Origin: an uncultured Lachnospiraceae bacterium
GTDB lineage: Bacteria; Bacillota; Clostridia; Lachnospirales; Lachnospiraceae
Reading direction: 5' to 3'
Assembly: GCA_947174505.1 (NCBI GenBank)
Contig: CAMWJF010000009.1
Location: 35,114 to 99,113, forward strand
Length of the DNA stretch: 64,000 nucleotides
The notes under the pieces are model-generated. The model did no database searches and was not told where the DNA came from. It worked only from the letters and a program-made list of their open reading frames with translations. Of the stretch, positions 28,155-38,017 are shown piece by piece. Numbering within the stretch: the first letter of the stretch is position 1; every line of letters begins with the position of its first letter. A program made the position numbers and the translations under genes.

Positions 28155-29363
28155 TCATTCAGGCAAGTCCACCTTGCCGACAAAACTGTAATAAATCTCT
28201 GTTTCCTGCCGCCTTAAATTCCCATGCATCCGCCCGTCGGCGGCGGTTGCCTCATGGACAACGATTCTCTCAACAAACTCCCGCAGCAGGGTGGGAGTGA
28301 GTTCCTCAAAGGCTGTGTGCTTGCGGATCACGTTCATAAACTTTTCAGCGTTGGCGGTCGCCTCCCTTGTCTTTGCAAGCTCTTTTTCAAGTTCTGCCGC
28401 ACGTTCCTTCAGCTTTTTCTGTTCTGTTTCATAATCCGCCGACAGCTCCATGAAACGCTCATCAGAAATGCGCCCGCTTACACTGTCCTCGTACAGCCTT
28501 TTGAAGATGTTTGACAGTTCCGCAATCCGCTTTTCAGCCGCATCCAGCTCTTTCCGCTTTGCAGCATCCCTGCGTTTCCCTCCGTCCTCGTTCTGCTCAA
28601 CCAAGAGCTTCATAAAGCGTGTTTCATGCTTTGCCGCATAGTTTGTCACCTTGCGCAGATTTTCCGTCACTCCGGCGGTTAAGAGGTCTGTGCGGATAAA
28701 ATGCGCCGTACACTCCTTCGTACGCTTTTTATAACTGCCGCAGATATAGCAGTCCTGTTTCCGCTTCTCTGTCTGATAGCGCTGCTGGTACATGACGCTC
28801 CCGCAGTCGGCACAGAACAGTATGCCGGAGAACAAGCCTACCTCGTCCTGCCTGTTCGGGCGTTTGCGCTGTTTCCTAAGTTCCTGCACACGCTCCCATG
28901 TTTCGGTGTCAAGTATCGGCTCATGCGTGTTCTCAAACACCACCTGCTTTTCTTCGGGATTATCCACGCTGGACTTTACCTTATAGGACACTTTTTCGGT
29001 CTTGAAGTTTACCGTATGCCCTATATATTCCTTGCGTTCCAAGATGTGGCATACCGTATTTGTTGCCCATTTGCATGGATAATCAGGATAATAGCGGCGT
29101 GTGCTGCCCGTCCGCCGGTATTCAAGCGTTCCCGGCGTTGGTATGCCCTGCTCCGTCAGCATACGGGCAATCTTAGTCGGTCCGTTCCCCGCAAGGCACA
29201 GGCTGTATATCTGCCTTACGACAGGTGCGGCTTCCTCGTCAATGATGAAATGCCCGTCCTCGCCCTTCAGATAGCCATAGACGGGCTGGCTCGTGATAGG
29301 CTTGCCGCTCATGCCCTTGCTGCGGAAGACCGCCTTAATCTTCTTGCTCGTGTCCCTTACCAT
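28155..29363 (-). pseudogene. Serine recombinase C-terminal region lacking the resolvase catalytic domain
   Basis: Recombinase domain and zinc-ribbon ('GILFCADCGSVMYQQRY') present; no catalytic Ser region; in-frame stop at 29394-29396. Confidence 0.75.
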
Positions 29364-29484
29364 CCATTCGTTGAAAATGTTGCTCTGATTTTTTCACTCA
29401 TTTTTTTGCACGAATATCCCCCTTAACGGGACAGAAGATTGTGTAAAATACTTTCATCAATCCATTACAGAAAGGACGTAAAAA

Positions 29485-29826
29485 ATGGCAAACAGAGAAC
29501 GCAAAAACGAGCTGAAAATATATCTAAGTGATGACGAGCAGTACATACTTGAGCAGAAAGTAAAAGCCTCCGGCATGAAAAGCAAATCCGCTTTCCTGCG
29601 CCGCCAAATTCTGTACGGTTTTGTCTATGACATTGACTATTCAGACCTTCGGGAATACAATGCTGCGCTTGGCAGGATCGGGAATAATCTGAACCAGATA
29701 GCAAAGCGCATGAATGCCACAGGAAACGTCTATGCCGCCGATGTAAAGCAAGTCAAAGAGCTGATGAAACAAGTGTGGGATACGCAAAAATCCATGCTCT
29801 CAAAACAGCCATATATGAAGCTGTAA
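29485..29826 (+). CDS. MobC-like relaxosome / plasmid mobilization protein
   Basis: 'NLNQIAKRMNATGNVYAADVKQVKELM' and N-terminal 'LSDDEQYILEQKVKASGMKSKSAFLRR'. Confidence 0.82.
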   Translation: MANRERKNELKIYLSDDEQYILEQKVKASGMKSKSAFLRRQILYGFVYDIDYSDLREYNAALGRIGNNLNQIAKRMNATGNVYAADVKQVKELMKQVWDTQKSMLSKQPYMKL

Positions 29827-29925
29827 ACCAAGCCGAAACAACATAATGTCTACCAATTTTTTTTGCAAATCTATGAAAAAGGAACTGCAAAAAAATTTGA
29901 AAACAAACAAAATTCGACATTAAAA

Positions 29926-29970
29926 AAGGTGTATCGTTTAGAAGTTTTTACTTCATCACGATACACCTTT
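29926..29970 (+). terminator. Putative terminator
   Basis: AAAGGTGTATCGT ... ACGATACACCTTT. Confidence 0.65.
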
Positions 29971-30174
29971 ATGTACAGCGATTCGCCAGTATTGTCTTTG
30001 CATATGTTCGTACAGTTGCATGGAAAATTCTCCTCCTAATAATAGTGAAGGGCGGCAGTGTTCTTTGCTGTCGCCCTTAGCTGCTAAACTACAAAAAAGA
30101 GTGGATCTGTAAACAGTGACTTGAAGAGATGTCTAGCTTGCCGCTGACTGGCTCGGCTTGTTTTGCTAAATACT

Positions 30175-31605
30175 TTAATTCTTTAACGCAGGAATCTGGC
30201 AAGTCCACAGGTTTTCTGTGCTGTTAATATATCCTCTGAATTGATATATTGGCTGATAAAACCCTTTTGTATCATAAGTATAAGTAAGTTCACATTCCTC
30301 TATATGCAATATGTCACCCTGCTGAAACGGCACATATTGCTCAAAATTTCCGTCCTCTATCTGAGAATAGGCTTCTTTGGCAGAAATAATGTCCTCTGTG
30401 ATAACATATTCATTCCAGCTTATTTGATAGGAAAGATCAATCAACGTACCATTATTATCAAACTGCATCATAACTGAGCCGTTCTGAAATGCTTTATCTC
30501 CTCTGGAAATATTCTGTTTTGGTGCAACATCCCATCGTAAGGTATTATTGTTCTGAACAGAAAATTCTGCATTGTCAGGAAGCAGATTATTTTCTTTCAT
30601 CCAAGCTTCATAGCGATTTCTATATTGTTCTGCTGTTTCCGCTGTTAGCATAGCAACACTTTCTGCATATGTGGTATAACTCCATTGTCCGCTGCGGAAG
30701 AAAAAGTTCATCTGAAACTCGTTTCCATTTGCATCCATTCCGGTATAAACATAGTTTTCATCTTCACGGCGTGTAACACCAGAGAAAGTTACATTTTCTA
30801 ATTCCGAAAGTCCTGATTGAACACCCTGAATATAATCTTTATCTTCAGCATATTCGTTTTTGTAAATAGAAACAGATATATCTTTGTCGGACAGTTTTAA
30901 TTCTGTTGCAATCTGAACTACAGACATATTCTGTTTGACTGCAGGCAGAATATCCATATTCCCATAAGGCTGTCGGTTGTAAACCCAAAATACCGCTCCA
31001 AGAATAAGAGTGACCACACAAGGAATCATCAACACTTTTGCAAGGGGAGCAAATCGAATTGTCTTTTCCTTAATTGGTGTGAGAATTGCCATAATGCAGA
31101 AGTATCCAAAAAGGCTTCCAATTGTATTATGGAATAAATCATCTAATTCAAAGATACCGGTTCCTGTGAGAAGCTGTATGACCTCAATCAAAACGGTTAA
31201 GCACAAGGAAACAGCTAAGGTAACACCAAGTCTTTCTGCTTTTTTCCAAAGCAAAGGCAACAGAAAACCCAACGGAGCAAACATGAGCATATTAAAGATA
31301 ATGAGCTGCAATTCGATAATTGACCAGTTATTCCATGCGCTGATGTAGCCGCTGAAGAAATCAATATTGAACTCGCCGGTATAATTTCCACCACGGCTTA
31401 GCGAAGTAAGGCCAAACACCAGAAGCAGCCAGCAGCACAAAAGAACAGCACAGATTGCCTGCATTTTGGTAATTGTCTTTTTTCCGTGAAACACTTTTTT
31501 GTAAATCAGGTAAGCAGATGCTAAAAGCAGAAAAACCACAATCCCGCCTGCCAAAGCAGGGATTCCCCAGCGCAATAACGCCTGTAAAATTGTAATAATA
31601 TCCAT
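30175..31605 (-). CDS. VanZ-family membrane protein with C-terminal extension
   Basis: VanZ-type 'NMLMFAPLGFLLPLLW...TGTGIFELDDLFHNTIGSLFGYF'. Confidence 0.85.
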   Translation of the reverse strand: MDIITILQALLRWGIPALAGGIVVFLLLASAYLIYKKVFHGKKTITKMQAICAVLLCCWLLLVFGLTSLSRGGNYTGEFNIDFFSGYISAWNNWSIIELQLIIFNMLMFAPLGFLLPLLWKKAERLGVTLAVSLCLTVLIEVIQLLTGTGIFELDDLFHNTIGSLFGYFCIMAILTPIKEKTIRFAPLAKVLMIPCVVTLILGAVFWVYNRQPYGNMDILPAVKQNMSVVQIATELKLSDKDISVSIYKNEYAEDKDYIQGVQSGLSELENVTFSGVTRREDENYVYTGMDANGNEFQMNFFFRSGQWSYTTYAESVAMLTAETAEQYRNRYEAWMKENNLLPDNAEFSVQNNNTLRWDVAPKQNISRGDKAFQNGSVMMQFDNNGTLIDLSYQISWNEYVITEDIISAKEAYSQIEDGNFEQYVPFQQGDILHIEECELTYTYDTKGFYQPIYQFRGYINSTENLWTCQIPALKN

Positions 31606-31624
31606 AATGTGATACCTCCTAAAA

Positions 31625-31680
31625 AATAATGGCTCTTTGTTTTTGTACTCATAGTGTACCTAAAACAAAGAGCCATTATT
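31625..31680 (-). terminator. Perfect 19-bp hairpin with U-run abutting the VanZ SD; terminator or attenuator
   Basis: AATAATGGCTCTTTGTTTT (31625-31643) pairs with AAAACAAAGAGCCATTATT (31662-31680); TTTTTT then AGGAGG on minus strand. Confidence 0.75.
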
Positions 31681-31713
31681 TTAATTTCTTTTTGATAAAA
31701 TCCTAAGAAAATC

Positions 31714-32781
31714 CTAAGATAAAGTATTTTCTAAGGGAATCGTCACAATAAAGGTCACTGTATCGTTTTCACTTTCTGCACGAACCGTTCCACCATGCAG
31801 AGTAATAATTTCTTTTGAAATTGCCAAACCAAGACCTGTACCACCGGAATCGCTATTTCGGGCATCATCCATTCGATAAAATTTCTCAAAAATCGTTTCT
31901 AGTTTTTCTGGTGGAAGCATTTTACCCTGATTACGAAATTTGATTTCAACATTCCCGTCATGTTCTTCGGCTGAAATCACAATTTCTGTATTTGGATAGC
32001 TATATGCAGCAGCGTTTCTCAAAATGTTATTAAACACTCTTGCCAATTTTTCACGATCGCCATAAACAGTAATATCTTCATTATCCATTTTTATAACCGA
32101 TGTATTCCCATTACGTGTTAGAACAGGTAAGAGTTCATCCGTCAACTGTACAAGCATATAACAAAGGTCAACCGTCGCTTTATTAAGCCGGATCTGCTGC
32201 AAACTGTATCTTGTGATTTCAAAGAATTCGTTAATCATTTTCTCTAACCTGTTTGCCTTATCTAATGTAATGTGTGTATATTTTTCCCTCTGTTCTTCCG
32301 GCATATCTTTGGCTTCATCCAACAGATTCAAATACCCGACTACTGAGGTAAGCGGGGTACGGATATCATGTGCCAGATACATGACAAGCTCGTTCTTTCG
32401 CTGTTCCGCAAGCTGGGCATCAAATAAACGCTTTTCCATTGCCTGTCGCAAAGCGACAATCTTTTGCTCCGTAGAGGCTAATTCTTTTGACAGGTGGATT
32501 TCGGAAGAATCATCTGATAAAAGTGCGTCCAACTGCCTGTCTATATCTTGAAAAGGTTTCATGTATCTTTTGGCAAAAACAAATATCAAAAAAAGTAACA
32601 GAATACAAAGAAGCAGTGCAATACCAACGAGGAGCGGATAATTTTCACCCAAACCATAGTTGCGGAGCGTAGCAATACAAAAAATTGCCAACGCCGTACA
32701 CGTAGCTACGATAAATAGTTCTCGGAAGGCTTTCAACTGTATTCGCGTATAATCAGAATTATTCTCATTTCTATTTTTCAA
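31714..32781 (-). CDS. VanS-like sensor histidine kinase
   Basis: 'AEQRKNELVMYLAHDIRTPLTSVVGYLNLLDEA...GTGLGLAISKEIITLHGG' recalls VanS. Confidence 0.88.
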   Translation of the reverse strand: MKNRNENNSDYTRIQLKAFRELFIVATCTALAIFCIATLRNYGLGENYPLLVGIALLLCILLLFLIFVFAKRYMKPFQDIDRQLDALLSDDSSEIHLSKELASTEQKIVALRQAMEKRLFDAQLAEQRKNELVMYLAHDIRTPLTSVVGYLNLLDEAKDMPEEQREKYTHITLDKANRLEKMINEFFEITRYSLQQIRLNKATVDLCYMLVQLTDELLPVLTRNGNTSVIKMDNEDITVYGDREKLARVFNNILRNAAAYSYPNTEIVISAEEHDGNVEIKFRNQGKMLPPEKLETIFEKFYRMDDARNSDSGGTGLGLAISKEIITLHGGTVRAESENDTVTFIVTIPLENTLS

Positions 32782-33472
32782 TTTTGTACCCTACTCCCCA
32801 TATAGTCTTAATATATTTTGGCTGGTCAACTGAATCATTTAATTTTTCCCGCAAATGGCGGATATGAACGGTAATAGTATTATTGCTTTTACTGTAATAC
32901 TCATCTTTCCAAATCCTGTGAAATAAATCCTCCGCACTAATTACATTTCCTTCATTTTCAAGAAGAATCTGCAAAATAGTAAATTCCGTAGGTGTCAGTG
33001 TGACGGGTTCTTCATTCAAATAACATTCGTGAGTTTTTATATTCAGCAAAATGTCAGAATGTGATATGACATCTGATTCCTTTTCTTCAGGTTGAACTGT
33101 ATTATATCGCTTGTATCGCCTAAGCTGTGCTTTCACTCTCGCCACCAGTTCCAAAGGACGGAACGGTTTTGTGATATAATCATCAGCTCCAAAAGTCAAT
33201 CCTGTAATCTTGTCAGTTTCCGAATCTTTTGCTGTCAGCATAATGATAGGAAATGTATGATTATCACGAATTTTCTGACAAAGAGTAATCCCGTCCATTT
33301 CCGGCATCATTATATCAAGTATGGCAAGATCAAGTTTTATATCCTCCACACACATAAGAGCATCTTTGGGCGAATAAAACTTGAACACCTCATAATTTTC
33401 GTTCTTCAAATATACTTCGATGAGATCAGCAATTTCATGCTCATCATCAACCACCATTATTTTGTTAGACAT
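32771..33472 (-). CDS. VanR-like OmpR-family response regulator
   Basis: 'MSNKIMVVDDEHEIADLIEVYLKNENYEVFKF...SKSNNTITVHIRHLREKLND...YIKTIWGVGYKIEK' closely recalls VanR. Confidence 0.9.
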   Translation of the reverse strand: MSNKIMVVDDEHEIADLIEVYLKNENYEVFKFYSPKDALMCVEDIKLDLAILDIMMPEMDGITLCQKIRDNHTFPIIMLTAKDSETDKITGLTFGADDYITKPFRPLELVARVKAQLRRYKRYNTVQPEEKESDVISHSDILLNIKTHECYLNEEPVTLTPTEFTILQILLENEGNVISAEDLFHRIWKDEYYSKSNNTITVHIRHLREKLNDSVDQPKYIKTIWGVGYKIEK

Positions 33473-33707
33473 ACACTTTTACTCCTTCCGTAAATGGTAC
33501 ATTTTATCATACGGCGCATATTTCAATATAAGTTTGTTAATCCGCAATAGATTTTAAATTTTAACATATTGAGAAGCTTTGTGCTACCCGTTTTCCCTCT
33601 TGTTTTACAGAATAGTAGGATAACCGTCTATAATGTTTGTTATTGCCTTATGATACATGGGCATTTCTTCTGACAAGCTCTCAAATACATCTTTATAGAC
33701 TTTATAC

Positions 33708-33852
33708 ATCATGGAAATGTGCATAACTGCCTATTCCGTCATGGATAACTATGTTCACAGCACATGGAAAAGCAAAGTGCAGCTTTCCCACATCCTGTAA
33801 ACATAGTTACCCACAACTCCATAAAACAGGCAGTTATACACATTCCCACAAT
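33708..33852. repeat. Long imperfect inverted repeat
   Basis: Left ggaaatgtgcataactgcct...ggataactatgttcacag...tggaaaagc; right gctttccca...ctgtaaacatagttaccc...aggcagttatacacattccc. Confidence 0.7.
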
Positions 33853-34008
33853 GCCTACGCCTGCGGAATCCATCTCATTCATTCTATCTTTCTATTCAAT
33901 CACAAATATTTTGCTGGTTAAGAAAAGCCCTGCATATTTATCATACACAGAGCCATTCTAATCTTTTTTACCCTCTACATAGAGTGCTTTCTTTCTGTAA
34001 AATTTATT

Positions 34009-34389
34009 TTACGGAGTAATACCCGCCTTTTTTGCAAAGTCGGCTTTTCTCCCGATAAGTTCCGTCTGTTTTTCTTTTGGCAGGTGGTCAAATATTTCCT
34101 CATAGAGAACCTCATCTAACCGCATTTCCCTAGCAAGTAAAAACACATTCAGATTAAGCCATTCGTCCCAAAGCCCCTCAAATAAACTGTTACTGTTTGT
34201 ATAAGTGTCAAGCTCTTCAAAGCCATATGACGGTGTATAGCACTGCAATTTAACAAAACCATATCTGCCAACATCAACCACTAACATATCTTCATCCTCT
34301 ATTTCGTACAGTTCCGCAAACGCATCAATCACTTTGCGACACTTTTCCCGTTCTTCCTCTGTGATATATACCTTTTTTTCCATGTTCAT
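34009..34389 (-). CDS. Hypothetical acidic protein, probably element-associated
   Basis: 126 aa ORF in the low-GC island. Confidence 0.5.
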   Translation of the reverse strand: MNMEKKVYITEEEREKCRKVIDAFAELYEIEDEDMLVVDVGRYGFVKLQCYTPSYGFEELDTYTNSNSLFEGLWDEWLNLNVFLLAREMRLDEVLYEEIFDHLPKEKQTELIGRKADFAKKAGITP

Positions 34390-34541
34390 TTACCTCTTAT
34401 CCTTTCAAATCGTGGAATATTGTTTTCAGTTCCTGCAATGCTTCTAAACCACATATTTGAAATGCTACATACGCCATTTTATACGGAATAGAGGTATGGT
34501 TGTCTGCATTTATTAGTGTGTTACCTTATGACACCTGTGCA

Positions 34542-35915
34542 TTACGGCAGGGTAACAAACCCCTCATCCCAATACATGTAATACAATCCTTTCTCCTTTG
34601 TGTAGCCGAAAATGAAAGAGCGGGGATGTCTGACCGGATTCCCTTCACTGTCCTCCCCCTCACCGAATTCCGTGAACAGCACGGCGACTGCCGGAACGCC
34701 CCCGTCCGGGGCATCAGCGTGATATAAAGCATAGCTGCTTTCCAGATAGCCATTGTCCTTTATATTCTGTAATTCGTCATAGACCACGTCCCCGTAATCT
34801 GTTCCGTCGATATAAAAAGCATAGCTGCTCTCCCCGGTGGCCGGGTCAACGACCTGACCATAAAAGGCGAGCCCTTCTTCCGTACCGTCCCCGTCCAGGT
34901 CAAAATAGCAGTCCGGCGTGCCGTCCACAATCGGCTCAAAGGTTTCCGGGTCGTATTTGTAAATATAATAGCGCTCGTCCACGAAATTACCTTTGTAACG
35001 GTATGCCTCTTTTAATCCCAGGTCATACGCCTTTTTGTAAGGCAGCCGGAAGGAAATTTCCCCGGAAGCATAGGGACCGAGGACATAGGGAGGCACCAGA
35101 AAACTAATACCGCTCGAGGTAAATACCCAGCCATCTGCGCGGAACAGCGCGCTGTCCATATCGTCTTTGGAAGGAGGACCGAACAGCTTGTCTTTATAGG
35201 CGGGCGTTTCGGCAAGATTGATCATATAATCTAAAACTGTGGCATGAAAGGCCTCGTAGTCTTCGGCGATCTCATCAAAGGCGAGAAGAGCACCTGTTTT
35301 CGTATCATAGCTTCTGCCGATAGAGCCGTAGTTGCCGTGGGCGCCGCCGGTGAAATCGTAAACGGTGATCTGGAAGGAGATCACGGCGTCATCCATGCGG
35401 GTTACCTGCGCACTGATCTCAGTGCCGTAGCCGATAAAGTCCCATCCGTCTTCCCCGAGACTCGCCGCGTAGTCCTCCTTTGCCATGGAGAGAGTCTCCT
35501 CGTAGGAGAAGGTGTCATAGTAGGCCGTGATATTCGCGTTTATCTTTTCCGCGATATCCGCCGCGCCGTCAATGCTTACCACAGGCATCTGCGCGCTGCT
35601 TGTGAAAATTACCGTGCCGTCGTCTCCCTTGACTTCGTCAAGGGATTTTTCAAAAGTAACGGTGACGGGATTTTCCTGCTCTCCTGCATCAGGAATATCA
35701 GATGTGACATCTGTGTCGGAATCTTCCCCGGACCCATTCGCGCCGCCGTCTGACGGCTCTGCCGTTTCGGCTTCCGCCGCGGCGGATTCTCCGTCGTCGG
35801 AAATATCCGTGATTTCCAGCCCCGAGGGGGCGTTGTTTTCTGAACCGCATGCGCCTGCGCTGACCGCAAGCAAGGCCGCTGTGAACAGGACAGGTAAACT
35901 TTTTCTTGTTATCAT
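34542..35915 (-). CDS. Secreted lipoprotein with DUF4163/DUF3298 (RsiV-like) domain
   Basis: Lipobox 'AVSAGACGS'; 'DFTGGAHGNYGSIGRSYDTKTGALLAFDEI'. Confidence 0.8.
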   Translation of the reverse strand: MITRKSLPVLFTAALLAVSAGACGSENNAPSGLEITDISDDGESAAAEAETAEPSDGGANGSGEDSDTDVTSDIPDAGEQENPVTVTFEKSLDEVKGDDGTVIFTSSAQMPVVSIDGAADIAEKINANITAYYDTFSYEETLSMAKEDYAASLGEDGWDFIGYGTEISAQVTRMDDAVISFQITVYDFTGGAHGNYGSIGRSYDTKTGALLAFDEIAEDYEAFHATVLDYMINLAETPAYKDKLFGPPSKDDMDSALFRADGWVFTSSGISFLVPPYVLGPYASGEISFRLPYKKAYDLGLKEAYRYKGNFVDERYYIYKYDPETFEPIVDGTPDCYFDLDGDGTEEGLAFYGQVVDPATGESSYAFYIDGTDYGDVVYDELQNIKDNGYLESSYALYHADAPDGGVPAVAVLFTEFGEGEDSEGNPVRHPRSFIFGYTKEKGLYYMYWDEGFVTLP

Positions 35916-36027
35916 GTCAATTTTCCTCCATCTATCCATTAATTTAAATGATGAAAGGTATATCAGTCAGACTGGTAATCCGCCATCTTAACGCATAACG
36001 GACATCTCTGACATCCCAACCAAAATG

Positions 36028-37911
36028 CTACAGTAATTCCGGCTCCCGCTGCATCATAAAGGACTCCAGTGTATTCTTATCCACCAGCGACGGCGTTACG
36101 CCCTCCCTTGAGATCGTAAAGCCTGCCGCATAGGAGGCGATTCTGACAGCCGTGCGCAGGGAGCGTCCCTCCAGCAGATAAGAGGCAAGCGCGCTGATAA
36201 ACGCGTCTGCCGCGCCCGAAGCGTCCACCACATCGGAGGGAATGGCGGGGAAATATGCAGTCTCATGCGCTGTCTTTAGGAAGCACCCCGCCCCGCCCAG
36301 CGTCACAATGACTGTCCCGACGCCTGCATCCAGAAGCTGCGCCGCCTGTGATTCCAGATCACCGGCGGCAGGGCAGATGGCATTGATTTCCGCCTCGTTA
36401 GGCACGATGATATCCACGTTGTGAAGAAGGTCTGCGGGCAGATCGCCGCAGGCCACAGGCTTTAAAATGGTCTGCGCGCCGTGTTCCCTTGCGGTCCGGC
36501 AGACTTCCGTCACGGTTTCCATGGGAATTTCCGTCTGCACGAGGCAGAAGGCGGCATTTTCGAATAGGCGCTCGGACTCGCGGATATCCTTGGGCTGGAG
36601 GGCTTCGTTGGCTCCCGACAGAATGGAAATCATGGAATCCCCATCCTTTTGCACAAAAATATAGGCCTGTCCGGTTTTGTACCCGGAACAGCGCTTCACC
36701 CCGGTGGAATCCACGCCCGCCATGTTTAGCGCCCGGTATACCGTGTCGGAATCCACATCGTTTCCCAGACGTCCGATCACGGAAACCCGCTGTCCCAGTT
36801 TGGCTGCCCCGATGGCCTGGTTGATTGCCTTGCCGCCCACATAGGAGGCGGACAGGGAGGAACTGACGGTCATGCCGGTCCGCGGCAGCGCGTCCATCTT
36901 GAGATAATTGTCGATATTGATGCTGCCCACGACCGTGATCTTTTTGGAGTGGCTGCTGTGCGGGATGCCCACGGTACTTTCGCTGTCAAGCTGCGCTGTC
37001 TTGCGGAAAGCGGGCGGGGAAGTTTCCCCCCGTTCGATCTGCCCCACCAGCCGTTTGCACAGATACTCCCCGTAGGCGTAATGGGGGATCGTAAAGGTGG
37101 AAAGCTGGCGCAGTACATCCGGCGTCATGGATTCATCCCGCAGGGAAACGATGGAGACGTCGTAGGGCAGTTCGTAGCGGAGTTTCCTGACGGCGTCATA
37201 CAGCCTTGCCGCCGTTTCGTAGTGGGCGCTGACAACGCCGCTGATTGCGTGGGACGCGATTTTCTGCGTCAACTGGCTGTCGATCTGCCGGAAGACGAGT
37301 TCCTCTTCCAGAGAAATATGGTTTTCAAACAGGCATTTCTGATAGCCTTCCGTGAAAGCCTCTCTTCCGGGAATCGGCGCTTCGATACAGGCGATGGCCG
37401 TATGCCCGGCGTCCACCAGCGTCTGGGCGGCCAGACGCCCCAGCTCCTCATAGTCTATATTGACGGCATCCCCGTGTTCCGAGTGAAAAATAACGGTGGG
37501 GATTTCCTGCTTTTCAATAAAGGGTAAGTTTTTTTCGCTGTCTTTGTCCACAAATTCCCAGATCAGCCCGTCCACATGATGGGAACAGAGGACGGAAATG
37601 TTTTGCGCCTCCCGCTCCGGGTCGCTGCCGCTCTCCCGCAGTAAAATAGTGTACCCGGCATTCTGCGCGGCATTCAGAATGCCGTCCAGGGTCAGGTTCA
37701 TGGTGGATGCGGAGCGGAACACAACGCCCAGCGTCAGCGTCGTTGTGCCCTTCTCGATCAGGGAGGAGTAGGACTGGTAATTGTACTGCTTTGCAATCTG
37801 TAGGACACGTTCCCTTGTAGAGGGACTGATGCTGCTGTCCTTGTTATTCATAATCTTGGAAACCGTGGAAGCCGAAACCCCGGCCAGCTTCGCAAGCTCA
37901 CGTATATTCAT
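36028..37911 (-). CDS. LacI-type HTH plus periplasmic-binding-like domain fused to PfkB/ribokinase-like domain
   Basis: 'MNIRELAKLAGVSASTVSKIMNN' HTH; kinase part from 'ITVVGSINIDNYLKMD' with GGKAINQA and DASGAADAF. Confidence 0.92.
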   Translation of the reverse strand: MNIRELAKLAGVSASTVSKIMNNKDSSISPSTRERVLQIAKQYNYQSYSSLIEKGTTTLTLGVVFRSASTMNLTLDGILNAAQNAGYTILLRESGSDPEREAQNISVLCSHHVDGLIWEFVDKDSEKNLPFIEKQEIPTVIFHSEHGDAVNIDYEELGRLAAQTLVDAGHTAIACIEAPIPGREAFTEGYQKCLFENHISLEEELVFRQIDSQLTQKIASHAISGVVSAHYETAARLYDAVRKLRYELPYDVSIVSLRDESMTPDVLRQLSTFTIPHYAYGEYLCKRLVGQIERGETSPPAFRKTAQLDSESTVGIPHSSHSKKITVVGSINIDNYLKMDALPRTGMTVSSSLSASYVGGKAINQAIGAAKLGQRVSVIGRLGNDVDSDTVYRALNMAGVDSTGVKRCSGYKTGQAYIFVQKDGDSMISILSGANEALQPKDIRESERLFENAAFCLVQTEIPMETVTEVCRTAREHGAQTILKPVACGDLPADLLHNVDIIVPNEAEINAICPAAGDLESQAAQLLDAGVGTVIVTLGGAGCFLKTAHETAYFPAIPSDVVDASGAADAFISALASYLLEGRSLRTAVRIASYAAGFTISREGVTPSLVDKNTLESFMMQREPELL

Positions 37912-38017
37912 GCCGCCGTCCTCCTTACTTCTGTGAATTTATTATAAGGGAAAAGGGGAAAATTGAAAAGAGGCGCAAAGACAGGGGGACGGGCTCCAAA
38001 AAGGGAAATTATGTAAA

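Larger units (their letters stand above)
28155..34389. mobile_element. Remnant of an integrative/mobilizable element with VanRS/VanZ-like cargo; boundaries approximate
   Basis: Truncated recombinase, MobC, vanRS-like genes and an element-type hypothetical; visibly more AT-rich than flanks. Confidence 0.55.

Noticed and set aside
28155-29363. Recombinase considered as an active integrase
   Set aside because: Lacks the resolvase catalytic domain; an in-frame stop sits just upstream of the domain junction.
33764-33961. 65-aa plus-strand ORF
   Set aside because: Falls within the long inverted repeat, without a good SD or recognizable protein features.
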